DNA from: a virus
DNA: 35,126 bases
Virus record (IMG/VR): IMGVR_UViG_3300009506_000117
Location: 1-35,126 of that record
Strand: one strand, 5' to 3'
A program made the position numbers and the translations under genes. Shown here in pieces: positions 8,235 to 14,701 of this stretch. Every line of letters starts with the position of its first letter. Within the stretch, counting starts at the first letter, position 1. A model generated the notes under the pieces. It was not told where the DNA came from and searched no databases. It saw nothing but the letters and a program-made list of their open reading frames with translations.

Positions 8235-9074
8235 CTAATACCCGATTACAATAGGCATTCTGCGGATGTGACCCATTGGAGAGTTAGTATACCCTATCGT
8301 TAAAGGCGCAGGGCCTGAAAGAAAAGGTAGCGGGAAGTTTATGGAAGTGACAGATGCCTTTGAGTTAACGCCAGTTCTATTTTTGCTAATTATTGGATCG
8401 GCCTGTAATTTTGTCCCTGTCGTACTAAAAGAACCAATGCGATTTGTTCTTTTCATTGGCCCAAGGTCTAACGCCGGATGAAACGGGCCGTGAAAAGGAT
8501 AATATCCGATAATAGATTGCGGGCGTATTAAATAAGGTGGGGTTCTTCCGGCCAATGCGGAAAACTCCACATCATTTAATACGACATTCCAGAAAGCCAG
8601 TTCGCAAATTATTCCATCCCAATTGCGAAGGTCGTCCTGTCTATTACCAATGTATAATGCGTTTGTAGAAGAAATGCTGCCTGCGGGGGCAGTGCTGCGG
8701 GTAAGGCCAGCGCCGACAATTTTTTTAACGCCCGCCTGCCATACAATTGCATCGTTTGACGTGCTTGAACCATCATACGAAAGCCCGAATGGCTCCCATG
8801 TGTCCGCGCTTGGGGTTGTATCTGTTGCCCAATCTACGTTTCCGCTAGTGGTCCAATATGCTCGAAAGGCATAAGAAGTTGCATTGAAAAATGCGGCGAA
8901 TCCGTTGCTTTCCGTGATTCCGTTATTTGCGAACATTCTACCAAATGTGCCACCGCCGCTGCCGTGCCTCAATATCAGAGCATGAAATGATAGCGTGGTG
9001 GGTAACGATGATATGGACGGAGTCACAACGTCAGTAGAACCAACCCCGTATGTCGTTCCGAATCCTCTTGCCAT
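8235..9074 (-). CDS. LamG/concanavalin A-like lectin domain virion protein (279 aa)
   Basis: Residues about 25-195 have the order of strands typical of LamG-like jelly-roll domains: LPTTLSFHALILRHG, a central strand pair SYAFRAYW with TWEPFGLSYDGSSTSNDAIVW, then ALYIGNRQDDLRNWDGIICE. They continue with LAFWNVVLNDVEFSALAGR, the classic end of this fold (IxELAxWNxxLxxxExxALxxG). The C-terminal 80 residues (IGYYPFHGPFHPALDLGPMKR) are a phage-specific extension. It probably binds carbohydrate or mediates virion surface contacts. It lacks a signal peptide and sits within the tail and decoration operon. Confidence 0.75.
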   Translation of the reverse strand: MARGFGTTYGVGSTDVVTPSISSLPTTLSFHALILRHGSGGGTFGRMFANNGITESNGFAAFFNATSYAFRAYWTTSGNVDWATDTTPSADTWEPFGLSYDGSSTSNDAIVWQAGVKKIVGAGLTRSTAPAGSISSTNALYIGNRQDDLRNWDGIICELAFWNVVLNDVEFSALAGRTPPYLIRPQSIIGYYPFHGPFHPALDLGPMKRTNRIGSFSTTGTKLQADPIISKNRTGVNSKASVTSINFPLPFLSGPAPLTIGYTNSPMGHIRRMPIVIGY

Positions 9075-9077
9075 TAT

Positions 9078-9527
9078 TTATCCGTTTAGGTTCACGTCAT
9101 AGGCAAGGAACTTGACTGTATTTCCGCTTGCGCCCAGGGCAACGCCAGTTTGATTATCCAAATAAACCTTGAATGTCTGCGGGGGTATAACGACATTGCG
9201 GGCCGCTACCCGCTGGGCCGTGGCCGCTGTCGTGCCAACCGGAATTACGCAAAGCAATTGGCTGCTGGCAAGCCGCATATCGGCGGCTGAGGGGGCTGGA
9301 TAATTCGTGCCGTCAACGGCTTCCGCAATATAAAGCGCGACGTATGCTCCGGTTGCCGGGGAAAGTGATGCAAGATTAACCTCGATGTCGACGTAAATAT
9401 CGAGATTGGTCTGATTGGCAACCGCCGTAGAGGCCGCCGACATAGAGCCGCTTCCGAGCGAGTTTAATTCCGTCGAAAGAATCGTGGCCGCAGCAGTCGG
9501 CGTATTCCATTTTCCGATACTAGCCAT
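9078..9527 (-). CDS. Small virion beta protein (149 aa)
   Basis: MASIGKWNTPTAAATILSTE leads into a compact beta domain with LDIYVDIEVNLASLSPATGAY, VALYIAEAVDGTNYPAPS and NVVIPPQTFKVYLDNQTGVAL. The sequence looks like a phage structural protein family found beside decoration proteins in other phages. No enzyme motif is present. It has short gaps of three bases on both sides, so it is expressed with the virion genes. The exact particle location is unknown. Confidence 0.5.
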   Translation of the reverse strand: MASIGKWNTPTAAATILSTELNSLGSGSMSAASTAVANQTNLDIYVDIEVNLASLSPATGAYVALYIAEAVDGTNYPAPSAADMRLASSQLLCVIPVGTTAATAQRVAARNVVIPPQTFKVYLDNQTGVALGASGNTVKFLAYDVNLNG

Positions 9528-9530
9528 GCG

Positions 9531-9884
9531 TTATGCTCCGGTCACTACGTTCCATGTGGTGCCATCCCACGTCGACCCGTAGTGAATCCATGGATTAAAG
9601 TTAGTAATATAGTCTTGGAATTGAGTCCACCGATTTTGCAGAAATGTCTCTATCTGTGTGAGAGTAGCCCCAATCGGGACAGATTGAGAATCAACATATT
9701 CAACAACAGAACCATTTTGTATGGCGGCAATATCTGCTGCTGTGGCACCAGACCATACGGATGACGCTCCAGGGTTTGCGTAAAAAGATTGCCTAGCTAC
9801 TGGCACATCGGCCCATAGGACATACCTGTATGAACTTGAATTATCTTTTGGCTGCTCAAGAACAATTACTCTAAATCTTGCCAT
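9531..9884 (-). CDS. Virion-associated hypothetical protein (117 aa)
   Basis: It begins MARFRVIVLEQPKDNSSSYR. The middle region (VPVARQSFYANPGASSVWSG, DIAAIQNGSVVEYVDS) and the helical segment TLTQIETFLQNRWTQFQDYI are typical of a small conserved phage protein encoded in tail gene clusters. It ends in a Trp-rich NPWIHYGSTWDGTTWNVVTG. Function is unknown. Its tight placement between two structural genes supports a virion role. Confidence 0.5.
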   Translation of the reverse strand: MARFRVIVLEQPKDNSSSYRYVLWADVPVARQSFYANPGASSVWSGATAADIAAIQNGSVVEYVDSQSVPIGATLTQIETFLQNRWTQFQDYITNFNPWIHYGSTWDGTTWNVVTGA

Positions 9885-9893
9885 TTCCGCACC

Positions 9894-10196
9894 TCAAAAC
9901 CCATATGACCTAAGGGCCATATCCCTTTTTTCTGCCATCTCAAGCTTTTTCATGAATGGGGAACATGGCCCATCGGCACAGTTTGGACAAACCATCTTCA
10001 TACAATTCCGGCACATGCTGCCGAAATTGTCTGGGCTAGATTTTGGTTTAACGTGAACTATTCTATTGCAGTGGCAGCAACTGAAGGTATCTGCCTCAAA
10101 TGTCCCGGCTGGCAAGCGTTCGCACCTGAGCCTGTCGAAGTTTACGTCAGCAGGCTCAGGTGTGGTAATGACCGCATAGCCACCAGGGTTTCTCAT
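9894..10196 (-). CDS. Zinc-finger phage protein (100 aa)
   Basis: The chosen ATG at 10196 overlaps the stop of the upstream gene (TAATG), which indicates coupled translation. A longer frame to 10301 would run backwards through that gene. The protein starts MRNPGGYAVITTPEP and has a cysteine-rich core: FSCCHCNRIVHV, CRNC, CPNCADGPC, so it likely binds one or two zinc ions. It ends KKLEMAEKRDMALRSYGF. The pattern RxPGGY...DTFxCCHCNR...MCxxCxxxxCxxC is a family I recognise from phage structural operons. Residues about 14-29 (PADVNFDRLRCERL) look like an insert produced by a repetitive DNA element (see 10123-10162). Confidence 0.7.
   Translation of the reverse strand: MRNPGGYAVITTPEPADVNFDRLRCERLPAGTFEADTFSCCHCNRIVHVKPKSSPDNFGSMCRNCMKMVCPNCADGPCSPFMKKLEMAEKRDMALRSYGF
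10123..10162. repeat. REP-like inverted repeat inside the zinc-finger gene
   Basis: Two perfect 12-base arms, CACCTGAGCCTG (10123-10134) and CAGGCTCAGGTG (10151-10162), flank a 16-base loop. The minus strand of the first arm and its flank reads CTTCGACAGGCTCAGGTGCG followed by AACG. This closely resembles the widespread proteobacterial intergenic repeat that encodes FDRLR or PEPVE peptides. Here it lies in the coding sequence as NFDRLRCER. The transcript can form a 12-bp hairpin 34 bases into the gene. Confidence 0.6.
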
Positions 10197-10738
10197 TATT
10201 CTGTAAAAAATACAGTTCCAGTTGCGGTTCCGGTATATGCGCCGGAGCGAGTGCGGAGGGTGACTCCGTTTCCGCCCGTATTGGACGAGACGGCTGGCCA
10301 CACGATTTCAGATCCTGGCGCGGCAACCCAACGGTATGAAGCGCGTTGGTTTACGCCGACATACCACACTTCGGTCGTCGCCGTGATCCCACCTTCAGCG
10401 GTTGAGTTGATAGAGATCCAGTTAAGGGCATTATTGCTGTCAGCGGGGTCAGCCGCAAAGTTGCTGGAGAGGCTGGAGATTCCAAGGGTTACAGCCGCTG
10501 GAGTGGTTCCAATCGTTGCGCGGATGACATCATACTCCATGTAATTGTCGGCTGGGGTTCCGTTTGTGCCTACTAGAATGTCGTACAGCTTTCCTCTCTT
10601 ATAGAGGCCAGCACCAACAGTTAATGGAGCAGCCGATGAGTTGGCCATCGTGATGAGTGATTTATAGGTGGTGGAGACGGCTTGCTGAGTCGCACCGCCA
10701 CCCATCGCGGTAGAGTTTGTAATCAGAAAGTTTGGCAT
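10196..10738 (-). CDS. Virion structural protein, beta-rich (180 aa)
   Basis: The sequence begins MPNFLITNSTAMGGGATQQA, followed by LTVGAGLYKRGKLYDILVGT and EYDVIRATIGTTPAAVTLGI. It contains a strand-rich second half ending YTGTATGTVFFTE. The second of two adjacent ATGs (10738) is chosen because AAGGAGG then lies five bases away, against two for the first. This is a recognisable phage family of small coat-associated proteins, and no enzyme motifs are visible. It is translationally coupled to the zinc-finger gene downstream. Confidence 0.6.
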   Translation of the reverse strand: MPNFLITNSTAMGGGATQQAVSTTYKSLITMANSSAAPLTVGAGLYKRGKLYDILVGTNGTPADNYMEYDVIRATIGTTPAAVTLGISSLSSNFAADPADSNNALNWISINSTAEGGITATTEVWYVGVNQRASYRWVAAPGSEIVWPAVSSNTGGNGVTLRTRSGAYTGTATGTVFFTE

Positions 10739-10748
10739 CATTGCCTCC

Positions 10749-11132
10749 TTAGCGACCCGTTATACTAGCCAGCGCCACCGTTACAGTCTGACCAGAACCT
10801 ATGGTCGCTGTCGGTGACAAAACGACATCATAGGCGGTTGACCCGGCTCCTACTGTAAGCCCATTTACCACTATGTTTCCAGTGAAATCTTCAATCCTGG
10901 CTTTAGCGGCTGTCCCACCGGATGCCGCAGCGGGATCTGTCCACGGCAATCCAATGAAGGTTAAAACACCGGCAGCAACCGCGCCGCTGGGGTTAGGCAG
11001 AGTCATCGAGGAAAGAATATTATTAGAAGCGTCGAGGAGACGAAAAACCCCAGGACCAGCAGCGTCGATGCTGTTGAGAACCACATTCATGCGGCCATCG
11101 AGCGTTGCGGTATCGTAAACAGGGGTTGCCAC
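10749..11132 (-). CDS. Small virion protein (127 aa)
   Basis: MATPVYDTATLDGRMNVVLN leads into GVFRLLDASNNILSSMTLPN, then LTFIGLPWTDPAAASGGTAA and a beta C-terminus TAYDVVLSPTATIGSGQTV. The LDGRMNxVxxxIDxxxxGxxxL and LPWTDPAA patterns are those of a small phage structural protein seen near decoration genes. It lies seven bases after the putative glycosyltransferase stop and ten bases before the next gene. Its specific role is unknown. Confidence 0.55.
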   Translation of the reverse strand: MATPVYDTATLDGRMNVVLNSIDAAGPGVFRLLDASNNILSSMTLPNPSGAVAAGVLTFIGLPWTDPAAASGGTAAKARIEDFTGNIVVNGLTVGAGSTAYDVVLSPTATIGSGQTVTVALASITGR

Positions 11133-11140
11133 AATGCGTC

Positions 11141-12085
11141 CTATTTATCCTGAACACCGGACCAGATGGAGAGAACATAATCTATATCTTCGTCTGCCCC
11201 CTCCAGATAAACGATATTCTGGCTGAGGCGGTCCCTCTCACCCTTCATCTGGGTGATTCGATCCTTGATTTCCTTCCGGCGAGCGTGAAGCTTTCTGGCA
11301 AACGGAAGAACATCAGAGTAACCATAAAGGCCAGGATGCATCATAATGTCCGACTCATTGGGAGCCGTGACCTTGATGCCGCGCTTTTCAGCAGCCCATT
11401 TGAAGAAATAGAATCCTGGACGCTGAAGGATGTATTCATCCCGCGAGGCCATGTCGATTCCGTAAAGGGCAATCTCGTTTGCGCCTTTGGTAATTGCAAA
11501 GGCCATCATCCACGCGAATGTGGATGTAAAGAAGTCCATGCCGAACTCCTTAACCATTTCCTCTTTTGGAAATATTACGGCATTCGGAATTAAAGAGGTG
11601 TCCTGCATGTAAACCGGGAAACTCTGCTTCTTCAGCCACTCAAGATATGGTTCTCCGTAATGCTTATGTTCAGGCCAGAGCAGATTTCCATGGATCTCGA
11701 ACCATGCGTTAACCCTTGGAATAACATTCATATTCCCAGGCGAGCATGCCCAGATTTCCCAAGACGTATCACCATACGGGGCCAGCATCCTGGAGCTTGG
11801 AGCGGTCCCAACCAGAGCGATCTTTAGCTGCTTCGGCTGGGCATCAGGAGCCACCTGTTGAGCTTGAGGGATAACGGGAGGGGTAAAAACGAATCCACCA
11901 GTAGGAACAAAGGGTTGTTCTGCTGGCGCAGGCGGAATAAATGGTTCGTCTTTTAGTGGTTCGTGAGCGGCGACGATCCGATTCGGCGGAGCCGCTCCAT
12001 TGCCACCGACAATTACAGGAATAGGCGCATTTGCTTTACGAGAACGTTTTGTCTTGTCATTGGTGGTTTCGGTTAACTTTGGCAT
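11141..12085 (-). CDS. Rossmann-like protein, putative phage glycosyltransferase (314 aa)
   Basis: After a Pro-rich N-terminal 90 residues, the core opens with KIALVGTAPSSRMLAPYGD (nucleotide-binding-like GxxPSS loop) and WEIWACSPGN. It continues with RVNAWFEIHGNLLWPEHKHY, then FFTSTFAWMMAFAITKGANE and IALYGIDMASRDEY. This layout (GxxPS, a WFEIH strand, TS...AxAxxxGxxEIxLxGID) is shared by a large phage family. It resembles the fold signature of GT42 sialyltransferases and other Rossmann-like glycosyltransferases. A C-terminal coiled coil follows (RKEIKDRITQMKGERDRLSQ). The ATG at 12085 has GGGGA six bases upstream, and the TTG before it is less well placed. If active, it could use the nonulosonic sugar made by the 23 kb operon, which is inference. 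Confidence 0.55.
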   Translation of the reverse strand: MPKLTETTNDKTKRSRKANAPIPVIVGGNGAAPPNRIVAAHEPLKDEPFIPPAPAEQPFVPTGGFVFTPPVIPQAQQVAPDAQPKQLKIALVGTAPSSRMLAPYGDTSWEIWACSPGNMNVIPRVNAWFEIHGNLLWPEHKHYGEPYLEWLKKQSFPVYMQDTSLIPNAVIFPKEEMVKEFGMDFFTSTFAWMMAFAITKGANEIALYGIDMASRDEYILQRPGFYFFKWAAEKRGIKVTAPNESDIMMHPGLYGYSDVLPFARKLHARRKEIKDRITQMKGERDRLSQNIVYLEGADEDIDYVLSIWSGVQDK

Positions 12086-12164
12086 CAATGTTCCCCATTT
12101 ATTCTATATTTGTTTTTAATTGGTACATGGGGATTGGGTGAATATGCAAGAGCGCCATTGCACA

Positions 12165-12479
12165 TCAGTATCCGTGATCTTGCAGAATACGGAGAGCAAG
12201 GGCGGCGGAGCTAAGCGCCGTGCTGCTGATTCTCAGTCCAGCAAGCGGAGCGGCGATCTGCCACTGTGATGAATTGGTAGTTAACGCGGCGCTGCTGATG
12301 GAAAACCATACCGGCGAGGCGGTAAGCTGGAGATCGTCCAGCGTACCCTCGACGGTAAAGGCAAATGTCCCGGAACTTGAGCCTGTTACTGTAAACGATG
12401 TTTTGGCACCGGAGCGCCAATCTAGGTTCACAAAACGGCTGGTTCCCAGGCTGCTTAAGGTAACAAGAATGGGGTTCAT
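12165..12479 (-). CDS. Small beta virion protein, paralog A (104 aa)
   Basis: MNPILVTLSSLGTSRFVNLD, then SFTVTGSSSGTFAFTVEGTL, then WFSISSAALTTNSSQW and PLAGLRISSTALSSAALALR. The order of elements (LSSxGxS, hydrophobic strand, xxLDD, SSAL, PLxGLRIS, alternating LxLRxLQ end) matches the proteins at 12934-13275 and 13280-13609. It therefore belongs to a local three-member family. These are probably capsid decoration or head-fibre subunits, given their position after the capsid gene. AAGGGG sits a few bases before the ATG. A 76-base gap follows it (12089-12164) with a TGCAA/TTGCA stem but no clear terminator. Confidence 0.6.
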   Translation of the reverse strand: MNPILVTLSSLGTSRFVNLDWRSGAKTSFTVTGSSSGTFAFTVEGTLDDLQLTASPVWFSISSAALTTNSSQWQIAAPLAGLRISSTALSSAALALRILQDHGY

Positions 12480-12488
12480 GTTTGCCCC

Positions 12489-12701
12489 TTAATGCGGTCT
12501 GAATTTCGCGAAGGTCAGAGCCAGCCGCGCCCTTTTACCTACCTTGCCAGGAGACCCTTTGTGCTTTCTGGCAAATTCCATTGTTGACATTCCGGCTCTA
12601 TGTGCAGCTTGCCGCAAGGCCCCAGGCTTGCTTACGGCATGCTGCATCCATTTGCCAGAGGCTCCGCCGCCGGATGCGTATTCGCCGCCGGAGCCGTCTA
12701 T
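12489..12701 (-). CDS. -1 frame extension of the basic protein (70 codons)
   Basis: This frame begins by reading IDGSGGEYASGGGASGKWMQ and then HAVSKPGALRQAAHRAG, ending GKVGKRARLALTFAKFRPH before TAA at 12491-12489. It contains the GKWxxxAxxKPGALRxxA...SPGKxxKRARLALT pattern that I recognise as a small conserved phage domain. The frame has no canonical start before ATG 12647, which would lose the linker and has only a distant SD. The frame is instead entered by a -1 slip at GGGAAAA (12707-12701), giving a 144-residue fusion with the 12698-12922 product. Independent initiation at 12647 (52 aa) is the alternative. Confidence 0.65.
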   Translation of the reverse strand: MDGSGGEYASGGGASGKWMQHAVSKPGALRQAAHRAGMSTMEFARKHKGSPGKVGKRARLALTFAKFRPH

Positions 12702-12707
12702 TTTCCC
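12660..12707 (-). promoter_or_regulatory. Programmed -1 frameshift signal
   Basis: The heptamer G-GGA-AAA at 12707-12701 fits X XXY YYZ in the zero frame of the upstream gene. It is followed immediately by the zero-frame stop TAG (12700-12698). After a five-base spacer comes a perfect 7-bp GC-rich stem, GGCTCCG (12695-12689) with CGGAGCC (12666-12660). Heptamer, spacing and stem match known bacterial and phage -1 sites, such as the GGGAAAG site of lambda G/GT. The frame entered by the slip encodes a conserved-looking domain. Confidence 0.65.
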
Positions 12708-12922
12708 ATATGGGCGCTGGAGAACGGATGCTTGTCAGATCCGACTCCGCCACCACGCGCACGTTTATCAAGGCGATGGCGAGACGATTTGCCGAAAACC
12801 TTACCACCGCGCTTCTTGTTCTCGGTGGACTTGGCTTCGCCAATGACCTTTGGGTTGCCGTATGCGACAGCCGCCCCGCCAACATTCTTGTGCTTGGCCT
12901 GCGCTTTGTGACGATTTGCCAT
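12698..12922 (-). CDS. Small basic Gly/Lys/Arg-rich head protein, zero-frame product (74 aa)
   Basis: MANRHKAQAKHKNVGGAAVA is followed by KRGGKVFGKSSRHRLDKRAR and GGGVGSDKHPFSSAHMGK. It is strongly basic and probably disordered, with the short motifs KRGGKV and RLDKxARGG. These recur in the proteins at 17592-18113 and 18286-18720, which suggests binding to a common partner such as packaged DNA or the inner capsid. The last two codons form the slippery sequence before TAG, so this is the unshifted product and a longer 144-residue form is predicted. Plus-strand ORFs in 12544-13047 are antisense shadows. Confidence 0.65.
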   Translation of the reverse strand: MANRHKAQAKHKNVGGAAVAYGNPKVIGEAKSTENKKRGGKVFGKSSRHRLDKRARGGGVGSDKHPFSSAHMGK

Positions 12923-12933
12923 CGGATTTTCCT

Positions 12934-13275
12934 TTATCCTGTGACCGATTGGAGAACCTTGAGGGTGGCTGTCGTATTGTAAGTTCCGCCAGCCGACGAT
13001 TGTGCCCCCGCCAAGCGAACTGCGCTGACAGGAGACAGGATCGTTAATAGCGACCCAAGACCGCCATCAGCAGCCGATGACGCTATGGCAGAGCTAAGAT
13101 TAGCCCACGTTAGCGCCGATGTATTTACGTTTGGTTCATCCAGGCTGCATTGAATGTAGGTTAATCCGGAAGATCCGGCGGAGACCGTGACCTGGAATAT
13201 CGTCTCTTTCGCGACGGGATTCAGATCAATGGTTGCCGAGTTTCCGGACGACGATAGCGTTACAGTTTGTGCCAT
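12934..13275 (-). CDS. Small beta virion protein, paralog B (113 aa)
   Basis: MAQTVTLSSSGNSATIDLNP, TIFQVTVSAGSSGLTYIQCS and LTWANLSSAIASSAADGGLG lead to SPVSAVRLAGAQSS and TLKVLQSVTG. It shares the block WANLSSAIASSA and the end TLKxLQxVTG with 13280-13609, so the two are clear paralogs. 12165-12479 is a more distant copy. The likely fold is a small beta sandwich. Tandem position right after the capsid region suggests a decoration or head-fibre protein. Confidence 0.65.
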   Translation of the reverse strand: MAQTVTLSSSGNSATIDLNPVAKETIFQVTVSAGSSGLTYIQCSLDEPNVNTSALTWANLSSAIASSAADGGLGSLLTILSPVSAVRLAGAQSSAGGTYNTTATLKVLQSVTG

Positions 13276-13279
13276 GCTG

Positions 13280-13609
13280 TTACCCCGTAACGGCCTGGAG
13301 TGCCTTCAGGGTTTGTGTGCCGGAGGTGTAGGTGGATGAACTGATCCTGAGGCCGCCAAGCGGCGACATAACCGAATACATCACGCCTGTATCACCGGCA
13401 GCCGAACTGGCGATGGCAGAGCTAAGATTAGCCCAGACAACGGTTGGGGCCGGAGTCGTACCAGGATCATCCAGCGTATACTGAATAAAGATGGTAGCCG
13501 ACGATGCCGCCGTAGCCGTCATCTGCACCGTTGTGGTTCGCCGTACAGGATCTAGGATCATGCCGGTAGAAACCCCAGCGGATGAGAGTGTGGTGGTTCT
13601 GACTGGCAT
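13280..13609 (-). CDS. Small beta virion protein, paralog C (109 aa)
   Basis: MPVRTTTLSSAGVSTGMILD, then VQMTATAASSATIFIQYTLD, then VVWANLSSAIASSAAGDTGV, SPLGGLRISSSTYTSG and TLKALQAVTG. It is the closest relative of 12934-13275 and lies four bases upstream of it, which points to tandem duplication. An SPxxxxR block followed by an alternating C-terminal strand is common to all three paralogs. It has no enzyme motifs. It follows the 43-residue gene with a 15-base gap. Confidence 0.65.
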   Translation of the reverse strand: MPVRTTTLSSAGVSTGMILDPVRRTTTVQMTATAASSATIFIQYTLDDPGTTPAPTVVWANLSSAIASSAAGDTGVMYSVMSPLGGLRISSSTYTSGTQTLKALQAVTG

Positions 13610-13624
13610 AGGAGTCTTTCCTTG

Positions 13625-13756
13625 TTAGTTCAGGATAAGCCACTCGATGGTATTCGTTACCTCAGCCGCCGCTGTTGCGGCCCTGCCATTCACCGGATTT
13701 ACCGATCCAAGGGTAGGGCCGAGTTGCATAGGAAGCTGAAAGAACACGACAATCAT
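13625..13756 (-). CDS. Very small protein after the capsid gene (43 aa)
   Basis: An ATG at 13756 with AGGAG six bases upstream opens a 43-codon frame ending TAA (13627-13625). It reads MIVVFFQLPMQLGPTLGSVN and then NGRAATAAAEVTNTIEWLIL. The SD overlaps the TAG stop of the capsid gene, suggesting coupling, and the frame fills the only gap between capsid and paralog C. The first ten residues are hydrophobic and the second half is a likely amphipathic helix. It could be a small capsid cement or membrane-active peptide. No homolog is recognised. Confidence 0.6.
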   Translation of the reverse strand: MIVVFFQLPMQLGPTLGSVNPVNGRAATAAAEVTNTIEWLILN

Positions 13757-13765
13757 GGCCGACTC

Positions 13766-14686
13766 CTAGCTGGTCGGATAGGTTCCCCAAACCGAACGCC
13801 AATCGTAGTAGGACGGAACATACCGCTGATAGCCCTTTACCAGCAGGTTGTCGGTGGTGAACTCGACCGACATATCCATCTCGAACGGCTTACGGTTAAA
13901 GAACACAAGACCATCATGGTTGGTCTGGATGAACCACGCATAGGAAGAGGTGAGGTAGTCCCACACCATGAAGCCTTCCTTGAGCGATTCGCCCATTCCC
14001 AAGATGGCGTTCACATCGTTCGTCGCTGTTCCTGGGCGTAGCTCGGAGCGGAACAGGCGAAGAGCGATTGGCTCAAGATTCGGCGGGACAAGAACCTTCT
14101 TGCCGCGCGCATGGATCTTGAGGCCAGCGTTGTCGCGCCATGTCGAACGAATCGAAATGAGAGCATTCAGAAGCGATGTCTCATTCAGGTCAACGTCCGG
14201 TGATGGCTGATTGGCGATGTTGGCATTCGGCGCGTCGATTGGGTGGGCTGTGCTGAACAGGGACACACCATCGCCACCTACGGCGGCGTTGTAGACGTTA
14301 CCGCTGTTGAACACGCTCGCCGCGTAGATTTCCTCTGTTTCCTTGAAGGATTCCATGAGGCCATCGTTCGACGGGCCAAACTCCGATTTATACAGGTTAT
14401 CGTCAATGGCCTTGCGAGTGATCGCGTAGCCAAGGCCGATTTCCAGATGCTCGGCGTTGTAGACGTACCGTTGACCAGCTTGGTTGTCGAAGCTGGTAGG
14501 CGCACCTTCCTGCTTCAACTGAGCAAGACCCAAGTAGCGAACCGCAGCGCGGCGCTCCAGAGCCATGACAGAGTTGGTCTGACGGAAAACCTTCGGCCAT
14601 TGCCGCTCGATCATGGGATATTTGCCAGAAACACCCCAGAGTCCCGGAAGGAGAAGGTCGCGGATCTGTGATAATGCGACGGGCAT
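13766..14686 (-). CDS. Major capsid protein (306 aa)
   Basis: The sequence has the order expected for an HK97-fold coat protein of the Mu gpT-like type. It starts with an N-terminal helix (MPVALSQIRDLLLPGLWGVS), followed by YNAEHLEIGLGYAITRKAID, a long spine helix (SFKETEEIYAASVFNSGNVY) and VSLFSTAHPID. Then come DVDLNETSLLNALISIRSTW and KKVLVPPNLEPIALRLFRSE (P-domain), and the terminal strands WFIQTNHDGLVFFNRKPFEM and SVEFTTDNLLVKGYQRYVPS. The HPI...ETSLLNALISIR and VPPNLEPIALRL blocks are highly characteristic. It follows the scaffold, AT-hook and capsid accessory genes. GGGAG precedes the ATG. Confidence 0.9.
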   Translation of the reverse strand: MPVALSQIRDLLLPGLWGVSGKYPMIERQWPKVFRQTNSVMALERRAAVRYLGLAQLKQEGAPTSFDNQAGQRYVYNAEHLEIGLGYAITRKAIDDNLYKSEFGPSNDGLMESFKETEEIYAASVFNSGNVYNAAVGGDGVSLFSTAHPIDAPNANIANQPSPDVDLNETSLLNALISIRSTWRDNAGLKIHARGKKVLVPPNLEPIALRLFRSELRPGTATNDVNAILGMGESLKEGFMVWDYLTSSYAWFIQTNHDGLVFFNRKPFEMDMSVEFTTDNLLVKGYQRYVPSYYDWRSVWGTYPTS

Positions 14687-14701
14687 TGTTGCTTCTCCCT
14701 A

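Noticed and set aside
12544-13047. Overlapping plus-strand frames of 65-133 aa
   Set aside because: They are GC-rich Arg/Cys/Pro shadows of the basic protein gene and its -1 frame. The minus-strand reading has a start, an SD and family motifs.
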